Shown here: piece by piece, positions 35,990 through 48,921 of the stretch
Layout: the number at the start of each line of letters is the position of its first letter
Position numbering within the stretch: the stretch's first letter is position 1
NCBI GenBank assembly: GCA_002104905.1
Contig: MCFE01000145.1
Location: 1-64,000 of the forward strand
Reading direction: 5' to 3'
Source of the DNA: Basidiobolus meristosporus CBS 931.73
Lineage: Eukaryota; Basidiobolomycota; Basidiobolomycetes; Basidiobolales; Basidiobolaceae
DNA: 64,000 bases
Translations under genes and position numbers: made by a program
The notes under the pieces: model-generated
Told to the model about the DNA's origin: nothing
Database searches by the model: none
What the model saw: only the letters and a program-made list of their open reading frames with translations

Positions 35990-36250
35990 TCATAATATCA
36001 GCGGAATTCCAAGCTTCTCAAAACTGTCAACTCTCAATATCTTTTCCAGTAGGGGACCAGACCATCCAGCATTCACACCAAATTTGGCAATCAGCTGCCT
36101 ACTACTTCCATCAAAAATTGGTACCTTGACCCAGAGGTTTTTTGGAGTGGCACTTGCAAAGCTTCCATACACCTTGTATTGCTGGTGGCATATATATTTT
36201 GCCAACATTTGCGCAGTAACTATTGTTTCTAGAGTTTTTGGAGCCACCAG
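35990..36250 (-). pseudogene. Fragment of Tnp2-type transposon protein (C-terminal piece)
   Basis: The minus-strand ORF contains 'TAQMLAKYICHQQYKVYGSF', closely resembling 'TKHTFARCICYQQYKVYGNF' encoded at about 58,440-58,510. It continues with 'IFDGSSRQLIAKFGVNAGW', seen only here. It is a detached piece of a further copy of that transposon family. Confidence 0.5.
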
Positions 36251-36439
36251 AAGTGTCTAGAGCAGGTAGACTATATGGGTTGGAACTAATGATTTATTGA
36301 GTGTATTAGTGGTATTTATGCCTTAACAAGGTCTTGACAAGTCAAGTGCCTCAACTATGCTTAGGAAGGTCTTAAGTGTTGTAAGGGTCTTGGAGATATT
36401 GGAAGTGATTGGGAGAACAAGTAGATTATGTGGTTCTTA

Positions 36440-37170
36440 CTTAGTATTCTATTGAAGGTAAAAGTAGTATTTATACTTTTACATGATCTTGGCATAGCAA
36501 ATATGTACAATAGGCTTAGGAAGGTCCCAGGAACATGTGTGCAGAGCTTGGGGCTTTTGGACAACCTATCATATTTTCATGTTCTGAGTACCTGATATGT
36601 TGGTAAGAAGATTAAATCCCTACAAGGCAATCTGGTTAGTGTTCTCTAAGACTTGTAGGTAATGATCTCAGTGACTAAGTTAGGTGAATATTTAGGTGAA
36701 ATTACAAATTTTGACAACATTCAGTACATGTAGGTCAAGTCTGGGTTCTTTAAACAACTTTGATATCTTTATATTCCAGGTAACAGATGCTGTTGTGTCA
36801 TCTTTTGCCTATGAAAAGTAATTGGGCCCTGAAGGTGGATCCAATGCAGGTCAACCATCAAGATTGTGAAAAATGGCCATCATAATGCTGGAAGCTTGGA
36901 ATTGCTGTAAGAATTGGTGATTCCACCTAAATATACACCTAACTTGGCCACTTAGATCTTTACCTACAAATCTTAGAGAATACTGACCAAATTCCTTGTT
37001 GGGATTTACCTGGAACATTTACTAAAACATCAAGTACCCCAAACATGAAAATTGGAAAAGTTGTCCAAACAGCTCCAAACCTTGCACACATGGTCTTGGG
37101 ATCTTTCTAAGCATGTTGTACATGTTTGTTGCACCAAGATCATGTTAAAGTATATTTACTTGATGTATGA
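36440..37170. repeat. Inverted repeat (fold-back), arms about 260 bp, loop about 200 bp
   Basis: The reverse complement of 36,440-36,705 matches 36,910-37,170 over its length by eye. Shared blocks include 'cacctaaatat.cacctaactt', 'acctacaa.tcttagagaa', 'gttgtccaaa', 'tgcacacatg' and 'ccaagatcatgt'. Arms differ by scattered substitutions. The remainder to about 37,850 shows nothing I recognise. No terminal motif or duplication was defined, so the class of the repeat is unknown. Confidence 0.7.
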
Positions 37171-37849
37171 GTGTAAACCAACATTTCTAGGAGACCTCAT
37201 ACAAGTAAAGCTTACAAACACCTTGGAGGAAGAGCTCAGTCAACTAGGTAGATACCAACATCTGGACAAAGATATCAAGATAAACATGCCAAAATGTTCA
37301 AAAGTGCAGAGAAGATGAAGTAGAGACTTGGTAAGACCTTTTCACAAGCAGCATTGACAGTTGGAACCTTGTATTACTGTAAAGCAACACTTTAAAGAGG
37401 TCTGCACATCAATGGATAGGACCATCTAAAATCATCTAAGAGTGTACATTTGTTACCTACAAACCAGTGGACAAATAAGGAAATATTCAAGAAGATTAAG
37501 CTCATAGAGACAGACTCAAGCCTGCAAGACATACTGATCATACTGAGCCATCAAGACACTGGTATCATAAGTAATAGATTCAGGTGAGCCATATCATCTG
37601 TAGCCAGGGAAAAGGCAAGGACCAGCAAGTGGAATGTTTTAGTTATATCATTTTTAGTCAAATCAATTATTAGTTGTGCATAGCCAATGAGTAATTTCAA
37701 TTTTTCCTATTGAATCAGTAGTATTAGACAGCAGATGAATCAGTAGATGTTTATCAGACAGATATAAATAAATTATGTAGGATCTAATTGGATATGATAG
37801 CACAATCAAATGAGTAACCAGCCACAGCCTACATGAGGAAGTACTATTA

Positions 37850-40800
37850 CCCAATGAAAATTATTGTAATGATCCCATCAAAAGACCATCACAGATTCTG
37901 AGTCCTGTAACTAAGAGGTATTGATTCTATCAAGACACCATGCAAAGACTGTCAAAAAATAATTGCACCCCAAATATCATAAAAAACTTAGTCAAAGTTT
38001 TTCTTCACAACAATGCAAAAGTGGCTTTTGATTGGTTCTCTGCCAATTTTCTCACCTTCTGATCCCAGACACTCTATCACCTGCCAGATTTGTGTGCATT
38101 GATTGGCTATTGCCTCTTTTCACACTCCCTACTACCTGACTCAACCATTTCTCTTACTTTTCATGCATACAAATTGATGTATTTCTGTTGTAATCTCAAT
38201 TGTACCTCAATTGCCAGTTGTATTGACCTAGACAAGTCCCTATACCCTAAACTTACATTGAGCCCAACCCCACAGTCAACAAGTAACTCTATTGAAATCC
38301 ACCACTCAATGAGTATTTCTGCTGTAACACTCTGTTTCCACAATGTGGGCAGGAACCCTATGGCTTTAAGCCATTGTTCATTCACTGGTTCCCATACATC
38401 ATGGTCTTCAGCCAGCACTGCAAGGTCTAGCTCCTCATCTACCAGTCTTTGCAATAATTCCTTACAATATTCAAGTGCATTTTCTTGAGCACTGCTCTTA
38501 AAGAAGCAATGCAACCTCTTGGTGTGCCTATCAATGTTCCAAAATTCCTCCAATGGCATTGTGATAACCTTTTGAGTTCTTGACATTGCTACTTTGTCTG
38601 TCAGTGGGATCTCCACTCTGTCAATAGTAGAGGATGTGGAGGCTGAGGTAGACAAATTGCCTTTCTCTGCAAACTCATATACCTCACTGGAGTGTAGCTC
38701 AACTAGCTGTGCTTCCAAATCTTGTGAAAGCAGCTGTTTTCTTGTTGGTAATTCTTCTTGGCTATAATGGGATTTCATCTGTTCTGGGCTTATAGCATTA
38801 ACTGGCAAGAACTGCAGCTTTTTTCTCACACTTCCCTGTCTCAGGCTTGGGTAGACTTTTCCCCCTTTACCTTTTACTTTGTCACTGCTGGGTCTTTCAC
38901 TGCTAATCTGTTTGAGTGCTTCTTGTATTGAACCATGTTTTCTCCTTGATAAATACTGCTCTGATGCATCTGGTTTGGCCTGCTTGTCCCTTGCTGGCAT
39001 GCTGCAGGCAGCCTGACACTTCTTTCTCACTTGTTTCAAGCCCTCAGCTCATGCTGTGATGGACTCCTAAGGTAACCTCTTATTTTTAGCACTAGCAGGT
39101 CCTTCACTGCTACTTTAACTGAGTGTTTCTTGATTAGAACTACACTTTTTCGTTAGTAAATGTTGAGCCGGTTCATCTGTGTCTGCCTGCTTTTCCCTTA
39201 TTGGCACTCTTCCAGCTACCTGATGCCTCTTTGATGCTTGTTTTGAACTTTTGGCCCTGCTGGTAATGGGCTCTTGAGGAAGCCGCTGGTTTTTAGCCAT
39301 TACACCCTTATTCTTCTGCCTTTGATAGTTTCTGCAATTCTTGAGATGCTTTCTTAGCATACCATCCTGGCCCAAAATCTGTTTGCTTGTTTGAATCCAG
39401 GATAATGCTCATAAAGAAGTCAAACACATTCTGCTTGGCTGTGAGCTCCTGATAGTCCCATAGTGTGCCAGCCTTAAGGTGTTGGCATGCTAGACTTCTA
39501 ACAGCCTCTTGAATATTAGCTCACTTTTCATTATTGCACTCAACAGCTTCACAGATCTTCAAAGTCTTTTACTTTTTAGGCTTTGGTACAAACACTACAT
39601 TTTCTCCCTCCCATGCTGAGATAGGTTTTTCTCTGGGCTTTATCTGTGGGCACTGATGTTATGCTTCAAAGACTGTATGGTGTTCCTGTGCTGTTACATT
39701 GGGGAATGGCTCAATTCTTGGCTGTGACATTGAGCTACTTGAGTTCCTTCTTTGCAGCAAAGATACTGCTTTCTCTACCTGGGATATTGAATGCTGTACA
39801 CCTTTTATCCACTCATCCTGTTTCTGGACTATTTCCAAATTTCTCTGGGTCATTGAATCTATCCAATTAGCCACTGCACCTAATTGCCTCATTAATGCTT
39901 TGGTATGAGCTGACAACATACTTGCTAATACAGGTGGTGGTTATGTTATGATGGTCACTTGCTGGTCTTCCACTGAAGGTACTGCTTTTCCTACATTCTC
40001 ATCTGCCTCAGCAATATAATTAGCTAGTGGCTCTGCAAAGATTCCCAATTGCCTACATGACTAAGAGCCTGAGGAGTCCACATCATTCCCTTCAGTGGGC
40101 ATACTGTCCACAGGGTCTTTTTTGGTTGTAGCCCTGCTTGTTGCACTGAATGTCAAAGCAAGCTGTTGTCCAACTGTTTTTATGCTGCTGTCAGTTGTGG
40201 GGTTTGGTTGGGAACCAGACAACTTTACTTTATTTTTGGCAGCATATATATGGAGGTGAGTCAAACCAAAGGGGAAATGGTGTTATATATATGATTGTAT
40301 GTGGTGCCATAACTTTATTTAAAATACTTACTACAGCAGGTCATCATTGAATCTTTCATTCATTTAGGTGCAATGTCTCAAATACAAGACTGTCTTAAAC
40401 TCACATAAGTAATGACAAAAAAGTGATATAATAGCATTATGTTGCTGAGTGTCAAACTGTTTGCCCTGTGGGCAAGGCTACTTTGATTCAACATTGTAAG
40501 AGAAAAGTAAAAGAGTATGTGGCTATTGTAGCAAGCTTCTCTGCCATGGAGCACACAGACAGCATAGGAAGTATTACAAGGATCACAGCCAGTATTTTGC
40601 CACACAAGTCATATTTGGCCATTCATCAGTCACTACTGTACCAACAGTATCTTGCCAGCCACTTTGTACTTCTATAATGGCATCTGACCATACTTGCCAC
40701 CTTGTGCAAACTGAGTCAGGAGAGTTTATGAGACTTTAAGGCTCACCTCAGCCTTCTGAATATGGCATGCAGAGTGATAGCTTTGAAGAAGCAGGCTCAC

Positions 40801-41530
40801 TGATGGATTGTCAGCCTATCCTCCCCAACATCAGTACCCTGCATGAGCCTGGCAAATCCCATTATGTAGTGAGACAACACCTGTGGAAAAAAATGCAAAG
40901 GATACTTTATGGAGTCAAGTGAGCCCAGTAAACCATCCACCGGTGAATGATGTGCTCATGTGGCTAGAGAAGTGGAATGTTTTCACTAATATCAGTAATA
41001 GGGGCTTTGAGGATTTACTACTACTTCTTGCTAAAATCATCCTGGGATGCAACTTACCATGTACATGGTATAAATAGAAAACCATACTGCAGCTGGCAAT
41101 ATATGACCCAGAGACTGTCATTATACTAACATGTATTAACAGTTGTATGGCATTCACATCAGAAAATGCCACCATTGCAAGGTGTCCAACATGTCAGGAA
41201 TCCACCACCATTGGGGGAAAACATTGTTCACACTCCAGACATATTCTGGTAATACCCCATATAAAGAAACTCATATGGTCCAACATATATTGTGGAGCTA
41301 TAAAGTAATGTACTCAGTATCAATCATGCACAAACATATCAGATATATATGATAGCACACTTTACATACAGCTAAGAAGCAAGGGCTACTTTGAAGGTAT
41401 TTATGACCATGCCTTTGACTTGGCACATGATGGATTCTCATTAAACATGTACTCAACCAGCTGATCCTGCTGGCCACTGATTCTCATCAACCTGAATCTG
41501 CTGCCCATCTTATGATATCAGAGTAGAAAT
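37850..41530. mobile_element. Tnp2-type (CACTA/Plavaka-like) DNA transposon remnant, copy 1
   Basis: Shares its whole layout with copy 2 at 53,780-58,650: a minus-strand companion gene (about 38,161-40,264) and, diverging from it, a plus-strand transposase start (from about 40,440). Common left-flank blocks are 'aaaataattgcacccca' and 'ccagacactctat'. The plus-strand part includes 'NISNRGFEDLLLLLAKIILG' and 'CNLPCTWYK', typical of the start of Tnp2-type transposases. It ends near 41,520 without the C-terminal half. Multiple stops and frameshifts are present. Terminal repeats could not be defined, so the exact class is an inference from the copy-2 transposase. Confidence 0.6.
38161..40264 (-). 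pseudogene. Companion protein of the Tnp2-type transposon (broken), copy 1
   Basis: Minus-strand gene in several pieces. A 292-codon ORF (39,039-38,161) covers the C-terminal half: basic Ser/Gln-rich stretches, then 'FFKSSAQENALEYCKELLQR', 'EELDLAVLAEDHDVWEPV', 'QWLKAIGFLPTLWKQSVTAE' and 'ELLVDCGVGLNVSLGYRDL'. Upstream pieces (39,919-39,659 and 40,264-40,061) contain 'KTVGQQLALTFSATSRAT' and a coiled-coil-like 'IVQKQDEWIKGVQHSISQVE'. The full protein would be about 600 aa. I recognise no domain. It is present in three of the four element copies, so it is a constant part of this transposon and not a host gene. Confidence 0.6.
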
Positions 41531-41904
41531 CTGAGCGTAGTCACACTGCTATCTGGGCCTTGTTGTGCATTAATATTTAAAACTTAGCCTATTTTACTAC
41601 ATTAGAAAATCTAGTACCATAACTGATGTTCCCTGACCCAAACATTACTAAACCCAGTTATAATTTATTATATCACTTCTCAGAATCTATTTTTAGCTGT
41701 CACACCTGATCAATCTTCATGTAGTCATTACATCTTCAACTTATCTGCTAAGCCTTCCAAGTGATTAGTCATCTGAGATCTATCCAACCACTTAGCAGTG
41801 GTCAAGACATCATATGATCAACAATGCAATTTCTCAATTATCTTTTGCACCTCTGAACACCCCAACAGTTTGCAATTAGTGCAGTCTCTTGGCGCTTACT
41901 AATT

Positions 41905-42115
41905 AGACTTGTTCCATTGTGCCATTGATCATAGTGCCAGAAAGTGCTGTATATTTTGTTATTAATTTGATATTTTAGGGTCATATGCATGTCAATTTTG
42001 ATCCCAAATTGGCACTGTATGGCACTGTTGGGCACTCTGTGGCATGATCAGGCACCATCTGGCATGCTATGGCACTATTGGGCACTATGATCAGCTGGAA
42101 TGATGGAACAAGTCT
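41905..42115. mobile_element. 211-bp MITE of the PIF/Harbinger family, copy 1
   Basis: Ends are AGACTTGTTCC and GGAACAAGTCT, flanked by a 3-bp direct duplication (att/att). The interior carries repeated TGGCACTAT / TAGTGCC motifs. It is the reverse complement of the copy at 52,521-52,731 with scattered differences. No coding capacity. Its ends are those of the autonomous element at 48,179-51,596, which should mobilise it. Confidence 0.85.
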
Positions 42116-42194
42116 ATTCAACTTGATCAGAAAGATGTAAATAAAGTTTACTAAACCGTTTGGTTCAGTGTGTATCCCAATAAAATTAAGATTG

Positions 42195-45100
42195 TGCCTC
42201 AGCAAAATTAAGAATTCAACAATTCTGTTCTAGTTTCTACCAAAGCCTAGCATAACTAACACTCCTATGAACATCAAGCCTAGATTGCATAGCAAACCAC
42301 TCTGGTGCCTTTATAGTCAAACTCAGCTATATACAAGACCAATATTAGACCAGATGTTCTCTGCTAATATTCAGACTTGTTCCGTTGGATAGTGCCACAT
42401 TGAGCCATGAGTGCCAAATGATACCATAGTGTGCCAGGGAGGCCAAGTGAGCCTCCACTTGGCCACAGAGTGAGCAGCACAGCTCTGCATCTTCATGAAA
42501 GCAGCCCCTGTGTTTCACTCACTGTGATGGAGAAAATCCATTTTTCGACCTTTTTTTTTAGGTCAATGTTGTAAAGGATGTGTAAGTGAACAAAAGGATT
42601 AAAGATATGCATCTGGTACTCAATACCCATGGCACTCTGAATCTAGCTCCTGTGGCTTGGAATATGTCACAAAAATGCATGGCACTATCTTGGTCCACTG
42701 GTATTATCTGGCACTATAAGTGCTTTGTATTGATCTTACTTTAGGGCTAATATTTAAATATAGTGCCAAATAGTACCAGTGGACCAAGAGAGTGCTATGC
42801 ATTTTTGTGACATGTTACAAGCCACAGGAGCTAGATTCCAAGTGCCATGGGTATTGAGTAACAGATGTTTATCTTCAATCCTTTAGTGCTCTTACACATT
42901 CTGCACAATGTTGATCCACAAAAAAGCATCAAAAACTGGATTTTCTCCTGCATCATAGGTGAAACACAGGGGCCAATTTGCATGAAGATGCAGATCTATG
43001 TTTCATACTCTGTGGCCAAGTATAGGCTCACTTGGCCTCTCTGGCACACTATGGCATCATTTGGCACTCATGGCTTAATGTGGCACTATTCAATAGAACA
43101 AGTCATTTATGTAGCCCTTGAAAATTCCAAGATTCTGCGCTTAGTTGTCACTTATGTTCAGTTAACTCAATCAAGAGCTCATTACACTTTTCTCTTGAAT
43201 ACAACATTTTTTTGTTGAATTCCATTACATTCACCACTTCTTACAATGTCCTCAGCAGCAAGCAATCTAAATATTTACATGCCGCAACAGCCAGAAAAGA
43301 GAGCAGTCATGTGACCAAGAAGCAGCCACCCACTACAAAGCATTGTGAACTTCAGGGAAGATGTTATCATTCTACTAGTGAATGCAAAGGCCTGACTAAG
43401 CAGTTAAACAAGTCAGGAAACATGTCAGGGAAGCAGCAAAACACCAAAACTGATAATCTATATGCCAATGACAAATGCTTTAAATGTGGAAAGATGGGAC
43501 ATGGATCACCAGCATGTCCTGAGAAGTACTCCACACCATTGGCAAAAATTACTCAGATTCTAGATGATTGTTCAACCAATGAAATGACAGGGTATCAGAA
43601 GGCATATGAACAACTGCCAGTTCATGACTATCATAACCTCTCTGAATTTGTGGCTAAAATTGCAACTGTTCAAGATAAGAGGCAACCACTTGCGCAGCTA
43701 AAAGCTATAGAGGTGCCACTCAAACTCAACAGCCAATCATATGTAACACTACTGGATACTGGATCATCAAACTCTATTGTATCACCTAATGTAGTCACAG
43801 AAGTCAAATTGGAAATAGAGAAGCAACCAGGAGATATCATACTTGCAGCTAAAGACCTCTCAGCCCCAAGAATTGGTATCACCAACCCAATCAGCATGCA
43901 TTGTGGCTCAATGACTAAAATCCATTGAATGGAAGTTATTAACATTGCAGATGGACCTCAAGTAGTCATTGGTCTAGACACCTTCACCAAACTTGGCTTT
44001 CACATTGGCAGACTACCAGTTTCATATCCTGGAGTCACTATATCTCAGCCACCCATTATGGATCAGATTCTAGAGATCATCTTGCCCCATCTGGAAGCAG
44101 AGGAGTCAACCCCAGTTTTTTAAGTGTATTCTTAATCAGTCATATTGAATATTCAGCCAGCCATAGAAAGAAACCAAGCCATTCCTAGGAACAGTTTTTG
44201 CACCATTCCAGAACCCATTGTTATGCTAGAAACCCCACCTGGTGAGTTAACATGGAGGAGGCAATACCCAGTTCCATATTCTTGTCAATGCTTGGTTCAT
44301 GAAATAGTCCAAAAGTGTGCTGACAATGGAACTATCACTCAAACCCCTGTCAACACAACAGTTAGCAGCCCTCTGATGCCTGCATCCAAGAAGGATGCAA
44401 ATGGAAACCTAACTCTGAAGAGATCCTGTTAGGACCCTAGACCTCTGAATCAACTTCTCCAAGATGATAAATTTCCAGTTCCAAGAGTCCAGGATATCTT
44501 TTCCTCACCATCAGGAGCAAAACTATTCTCCAAGTTGGACTTGAAGGATGCACATCATCAATTCCAGATCCATCCAGAGCATCAGCATAAGACTGCCTTT
44601 ACTTGAAATAATATGCAATGGATGTTTCAGAGTGCTCCCTTTGGCCTAAAGACACTTGCCAGTAAGTTCCAGACAGTGATGACCATAATCCTCAAGAATG
44701 CACCATATGCCTTGGTATTTGTTGATGATGTCATCATATTTTCCACAAACCAAGCTGAGCATGCAACTCATGTCATTTATGTAAGCAATAGACTGACAAC
44801 TGCTAGACTAATTCTCCATGCGGAAAAGTGCAGTTTTGCTTGCCTCAAAATCTATCTAAATGAATATGTAGTCACACTGGATGGCTACCAACTCAACCCT
44901 TTCAGACTGGTCAGTATTCCTGAGTGGCCAAAACCCACTAGTGCTAAGCAACTCCAAAATTATCTTAGACTATCTGACTATTTCAAGGAGCACATGCCTT
45001 GCATGTCTTCATTGAGTGCCCCTTTGAATGCATTACACCATAGTCCTGATCTTCCCCCAGCCTGAAACAAGGCTTATGACCAAGTATCTGAGTCACTCTG

Positions 45101-45790
45101 TCAATAGCCCCCACAAGCACCCACCCTATCCTACCCACACTTTGCTAGGACCTTTGTTGTAACTACAATGTATCTAATGTTTGGTTAGGGGCTGTCTTAT
45201 ACCAGGATGAAGACCAAAGTCCACCTGACTGGATCTCCTTACAAGCCAGATCCCTACAACCTGCTGAGAGAAACTACTCTGCAACTAAGAAGAAGCTACT
45301 TGCCATAGTCTTTGCCTTAAAGAAGTCTCATCAGTACTTATGGGATAACCTTTTTACCTTGTACACTAAACACCAAGCCCTTGCTTATATCCAGACTCAA
45401 AAGACTCTGACTCCAATGTCTGCCAACTGGCTTGATACTCTACTTGATTGTGAATAGAAAATTATTCATCACCCAGGAATCCTCAACATCCTGCCTGACC
45501 GCCTTTCAGCTCTTTTCCCAACTTCACCTTGGGAGGGACATGTGATTACTGACATAATCAGTGTGTTCACTACAACTTCCAAAATAATTCCTCAACTGGA
45601 TTCAGCAACATGGAAAATCCCACATGCCAATGAAAGGAAAACATTGGTACTGAGGAGTCATGTACTTGGCCACTTTAGAGCTGACACACTTATGAAGAAG
45701 CTACACTCCAATGGATATCACTGGCCAAATATCAAAGCTGACTGCCTAGAACTTGTCAAGCCTTGCAGAGAATGTCAGCTTTACTGGTAA
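42195..45790 (+). mobile_element. Degenerate Ty3/Gypsy LTR retrotransposon (gag-PR-RT-RH-IN)
   Basis: Domain order is that of Ty3/Gypsy. Gag zinc knuckle 'CFKCGKMGHGSPAC' (about 43,475-43,520). Protease 'VTLLDTGSSNSIV' (about 43,745). Reverse transcriptase 'DPRPLNQLL', 'FSKLDLKDAHHQFQIH', 'MFQSAPFGLK', and 'YALVFVDDVIIFS' with the catalytic VDD. RNase H region about 45,180-45,420, 'HHPGILNILPDRLSA' linker, and the integrase HHCC zinc finger 'LRSHVLGHFRADTLMKK' with 'CRECQ' (45,650-45,790). Stops interrupt it, several at expected Trp codons (43,926; 44,604; 45,455). The integrase core and 3' LTR are missing after 45,790. The 5' part (42,195-43,205) resembles 610-880 and is split by a fold-back element at 42,373-43,104. 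It is dead. Confidence 0.8.
42373..43104. mobile_element. About 732-bp fold-back MITE, copy 1 (inside Gypsy leader)
   Basis: Starts AGACTTGTTCCGTTGGATAG and ends with GAACAAGTC. The two halves of about 340 bp are inverted copies of each other, including 'gagccatgagtgccaaatg' on one side and its complement on the other, around a loop with 'ttagggctaatatttaaata'. It splits a segment that is intact at 610-880; the flanks share 'att'. One edge base differs from the other copies, so the boundary is good to within 1-2 bp. Confidence 0.85.
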
Positions 45791-46290
45791 GTTAAGAGCT
45801 GCCTGATAAAATTGTTATGAATAGACACAAGGCAGGAGAGTAGGGCTAGGAAAGGCAGGACCAGGAAAGGACTTAGGTGTGGATCAACAAGGCAAGGCTG
45901 TTTATTTAAGTCCTGAGTTTATCAGACTGAGGAATACAAAAGGGGAGATAGAACTATATATACTTTTTGGCAATATAGATGGCAAGAGATATTGACTAAT
46001 ACTAATGGGGTTCTGGGATGAGGCACAGTAGATGTGCCAAGAGAGAAATACACTAAAGAACAGACTAGACCAACACATGGGGATATGTCATGAGTTGGCT
46101 GATCAGGTGACTAGGTCATGTGACACGTAACTATTGTATATGGCACTGAGCCACATAAATACTAAAGGGAAGCTTCCATAAAATGATCCATTGTGAAATG
46201 TTTACTTGGAGCTTTCCAGAAGCTGCTAGAATGTAGTAGAACTTTCTAGAAGGAACCAGGATTTCTTCACCAACTTGATTTGGTCAAATC
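45791..46290. other. Unassigned AT-rich segment between Gypsy and Copia remnants
   Basis: No coding resemblance. It contains 'gcttccataaaatgatcc'- and 'ctttccagaagctgctag'-type sequence that looks like LTR U3/R material, but no second copy was found in the window. Confidence 0.3.
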
Positions 46291-47960
46291 ATGAAAGGTC
46301 AAGGATATCATGCAATCATGACAAGATCAGAACTGATTGCTCCAGTTAGGAGATCTACTGGAGTAATAAATGGCCTTGGATCTTGGTGGCAGACACTCAA
46401 TAAATGTGATGAAGCATATCTTGCCTTATGTGCCCAACCTTAAAATCTGGAACAGCCAATACAAAGTCCAGATACTACTATATGCCAACAAGCCATGTAG
46501 GAGGAGTTCCAGTCACTAATAATGGCAAAAATGGTGCACCTGGTATATATACCAAATGGGACAAAGCCAATAGAATACAGATAGGTCTACAAGATCAAGC
46601 CAACCTCAATTGGTTCTGTTGATAAGTACAAGGCTATATAGATGGCCAAAGGCCATTCATAGCTCCAGGGGCTAGAGCATAAGGTAACAATTACTCTGAT
46701 TGCCAGATTGAGCCCCATTAGGACTGCTCTAGGCCTGGCAGATGCACACAGTCTAGATCTACACCAAATGGATGTCAAAGCAGCCTTTTTATAGGGGATC
46801 TGCAGGGAATTATACATACAGAACAACCAGAAGGTTTTACAGCCCAAAAGACCCTTATAAGGTGTGCAGACATAGAAAATTGCTGAATGGGTCTATGCAG
46901 GCACCTATAGAGTGGTAACACACAGTTGACATATATCTAGAGGTATTTGTTCCTTTATAGCACCACAGATACTGCATATATATTGAGCAGCTTATAGCAG
47001 AATGATTATCCTAGTACTTTATGGGGACAACCTATTCATAGGTACAAGTGACCAAGAAGCACTTAGACAGACAGAATCAGACCAATACAGCAAATATGAG
47101 ATATAAGATATTTGAGAGTAGAGTTATTTTCTTGGAAATGAAGTCAACTTGTCATACCTACATAGAAAATTGTGCTGAATCAGTCTGAGTAAATCAGGGA
47201 TATTCCCAGAGGCTTCAAGATGGAAAATTACAAGCCTGCAGAGATCCTTGTGAATAATAACCTGAAACTGAGCAAATCTCAGCCAGTTTTGAGTGAATCA
47301 GCTCAAACTTGGAGCAAACCTTTTGCTATCAGTCAATGGCTGGTAGCTGATGTACCTAATAGTGTCCACACATCCAGCTATTTAGTGGCAGATTGAATAG
47401 TCAGTCATTGAAGCATAAAAATGGATCTGATTAAATTGCTATAGTTAAGCAAATCTTCAAATATCTGCATGATACCATTAATATGGATCTGAAATACTCT
47501 ACAGCAGGTAATAAGCAACAGATAATGGCTATACAGATTCAGATTAGGGTAGGGATCTGATTGATTGATGCTCTACCACTGAATATTAATTCTATCAGCT
47601 GGTGCAGCTACTACTTGGATTTGCAAGAAACAACCAACTGTGGCCCTCTTGACAACTGAGGCAGAATACAAGGCTTCTTGTCAAGGAGTTAAGGAGGCTG
47701 TATGGTGACAAATGATGCTGAGAGACCTAGGTATTGGCCCAGAGGAGCAAATATGTATTTACAAGGATAATCAAGGCTGTATTTGTTGGCTAGAAACCTT
47801 ACTATTCATGCCAGAACTCAACACAATGATATACAACACCTTTTTGTGAGGGAAGCTATAGAAAATAACTTAGTAGAGTTGGTTTACTGCCCAGCAGACA
47901 AAATGGTGGTAGATATACTGAGATAGTCACAAGCTTGGCCACAATTGGATAATCTCACAG
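46290..47960 (+). mobile_element. Degenerate Ty1/Copia retrotransposon (RT and RNase H remnant)
   Basis: Frame-broken but clearly ordered. 'LDLHQMDVKAAFL' at about 46,755-46,795 (RT), a decayed 'VCRHRKLLNGSMQAPIEW' (normally CRLxKSLYGLKQAPR.W) near 46,860-46,910, and 'YGDNLFIGTSDQEA' for the YVDD loop at about 47,020-47,060. RNase H: 'KKQPTVALLTTEAEYKA' at about 47,625-47,675, 'DNQGCICWLE' at about 47,765-47,795, and a final 'REAIENNLVELVYCPADKMV' stretch before about 47,930. RT-RNase H order after where integrase would be, and the HQMDVKAAFL motif, are diagnostic for Copia. Gag, protease and integrase were not seen. Several stops; not functional. Confidence 0.75.
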
Positions 47961-48921
47961 CAAAATTGGGATTAAACATTATTTAAATCAGGAGAAGTGA
48001 TGCAAAATTGGACTCTTTAGTAACTTTTGGCAGCTAAAATTCTACTGGACAACTTGGGACTAGTGAATGTCACTGTAGGACAAATTTACCGCCCAAATCT
48101 TGCCCATTTTCTTCAGATTTATCATCTCATCATTATTCCCCTACAATCAAGATCAAGTTAGCACTTTTACCAAAAATTAGACTTGTTCCATCGTACCATG
48201 CCAGGGCACGTGGCGCAATCCGCGGTCGCAAAGAACAATCGGGCGCAATATTATAGCTACCAGAAGGCAGGATTGTTCTTGGACAATTTTGCACTATGCG
48301 GGACGATCTTGCACACTATGGCACAATCTGACACGATGAGGTTGGCGCAGATGATTGCGCCAACTTGTAATGTTTGCATCACGTGCGCAATCAGATACCG
48401 CTATAATGGCAGGTAAAATCCGGTATAATGATATGTTTCTATAATGTAAGTGGAAATAAATGTGTATCACACTATAAACTATACTGATACTTACCATTTT
48501 GGTTACCCTCACTCCAATTGGACGGTATCTCAGTGGTTAATTGGTCCAAAAGTATCCTGAAGCTGGCAGCCCCCAATTGGCTCATTGACTACTGAGAAAG
48601 CTACCTGATTTGCCATTAAATATCCCATTTTGCCCATTGAGCAAGTAAATCCCTGATCCTAGTGATTGGACAAGGTGTCATAGCTAGCACGCAAGCGATT
48701 GTGTAGGTGCAAAACAGATCCAATAGCTGCACTGGTAGTACAGATGACGTATATATATGCAGGGTGTTTATTTATAGGGGTTCTGTCTCAAATGTGAGAC
48801 AACCTTGATATTACGTATATCAAAAATTTGATGATCACTGATTTGCAATGGCTCAATTTGGATCGCAAAAAAAAAGGGTTGTCGGGATCATTACAAATGT
48901 GAGCAATTCAAAGCAATCGCA

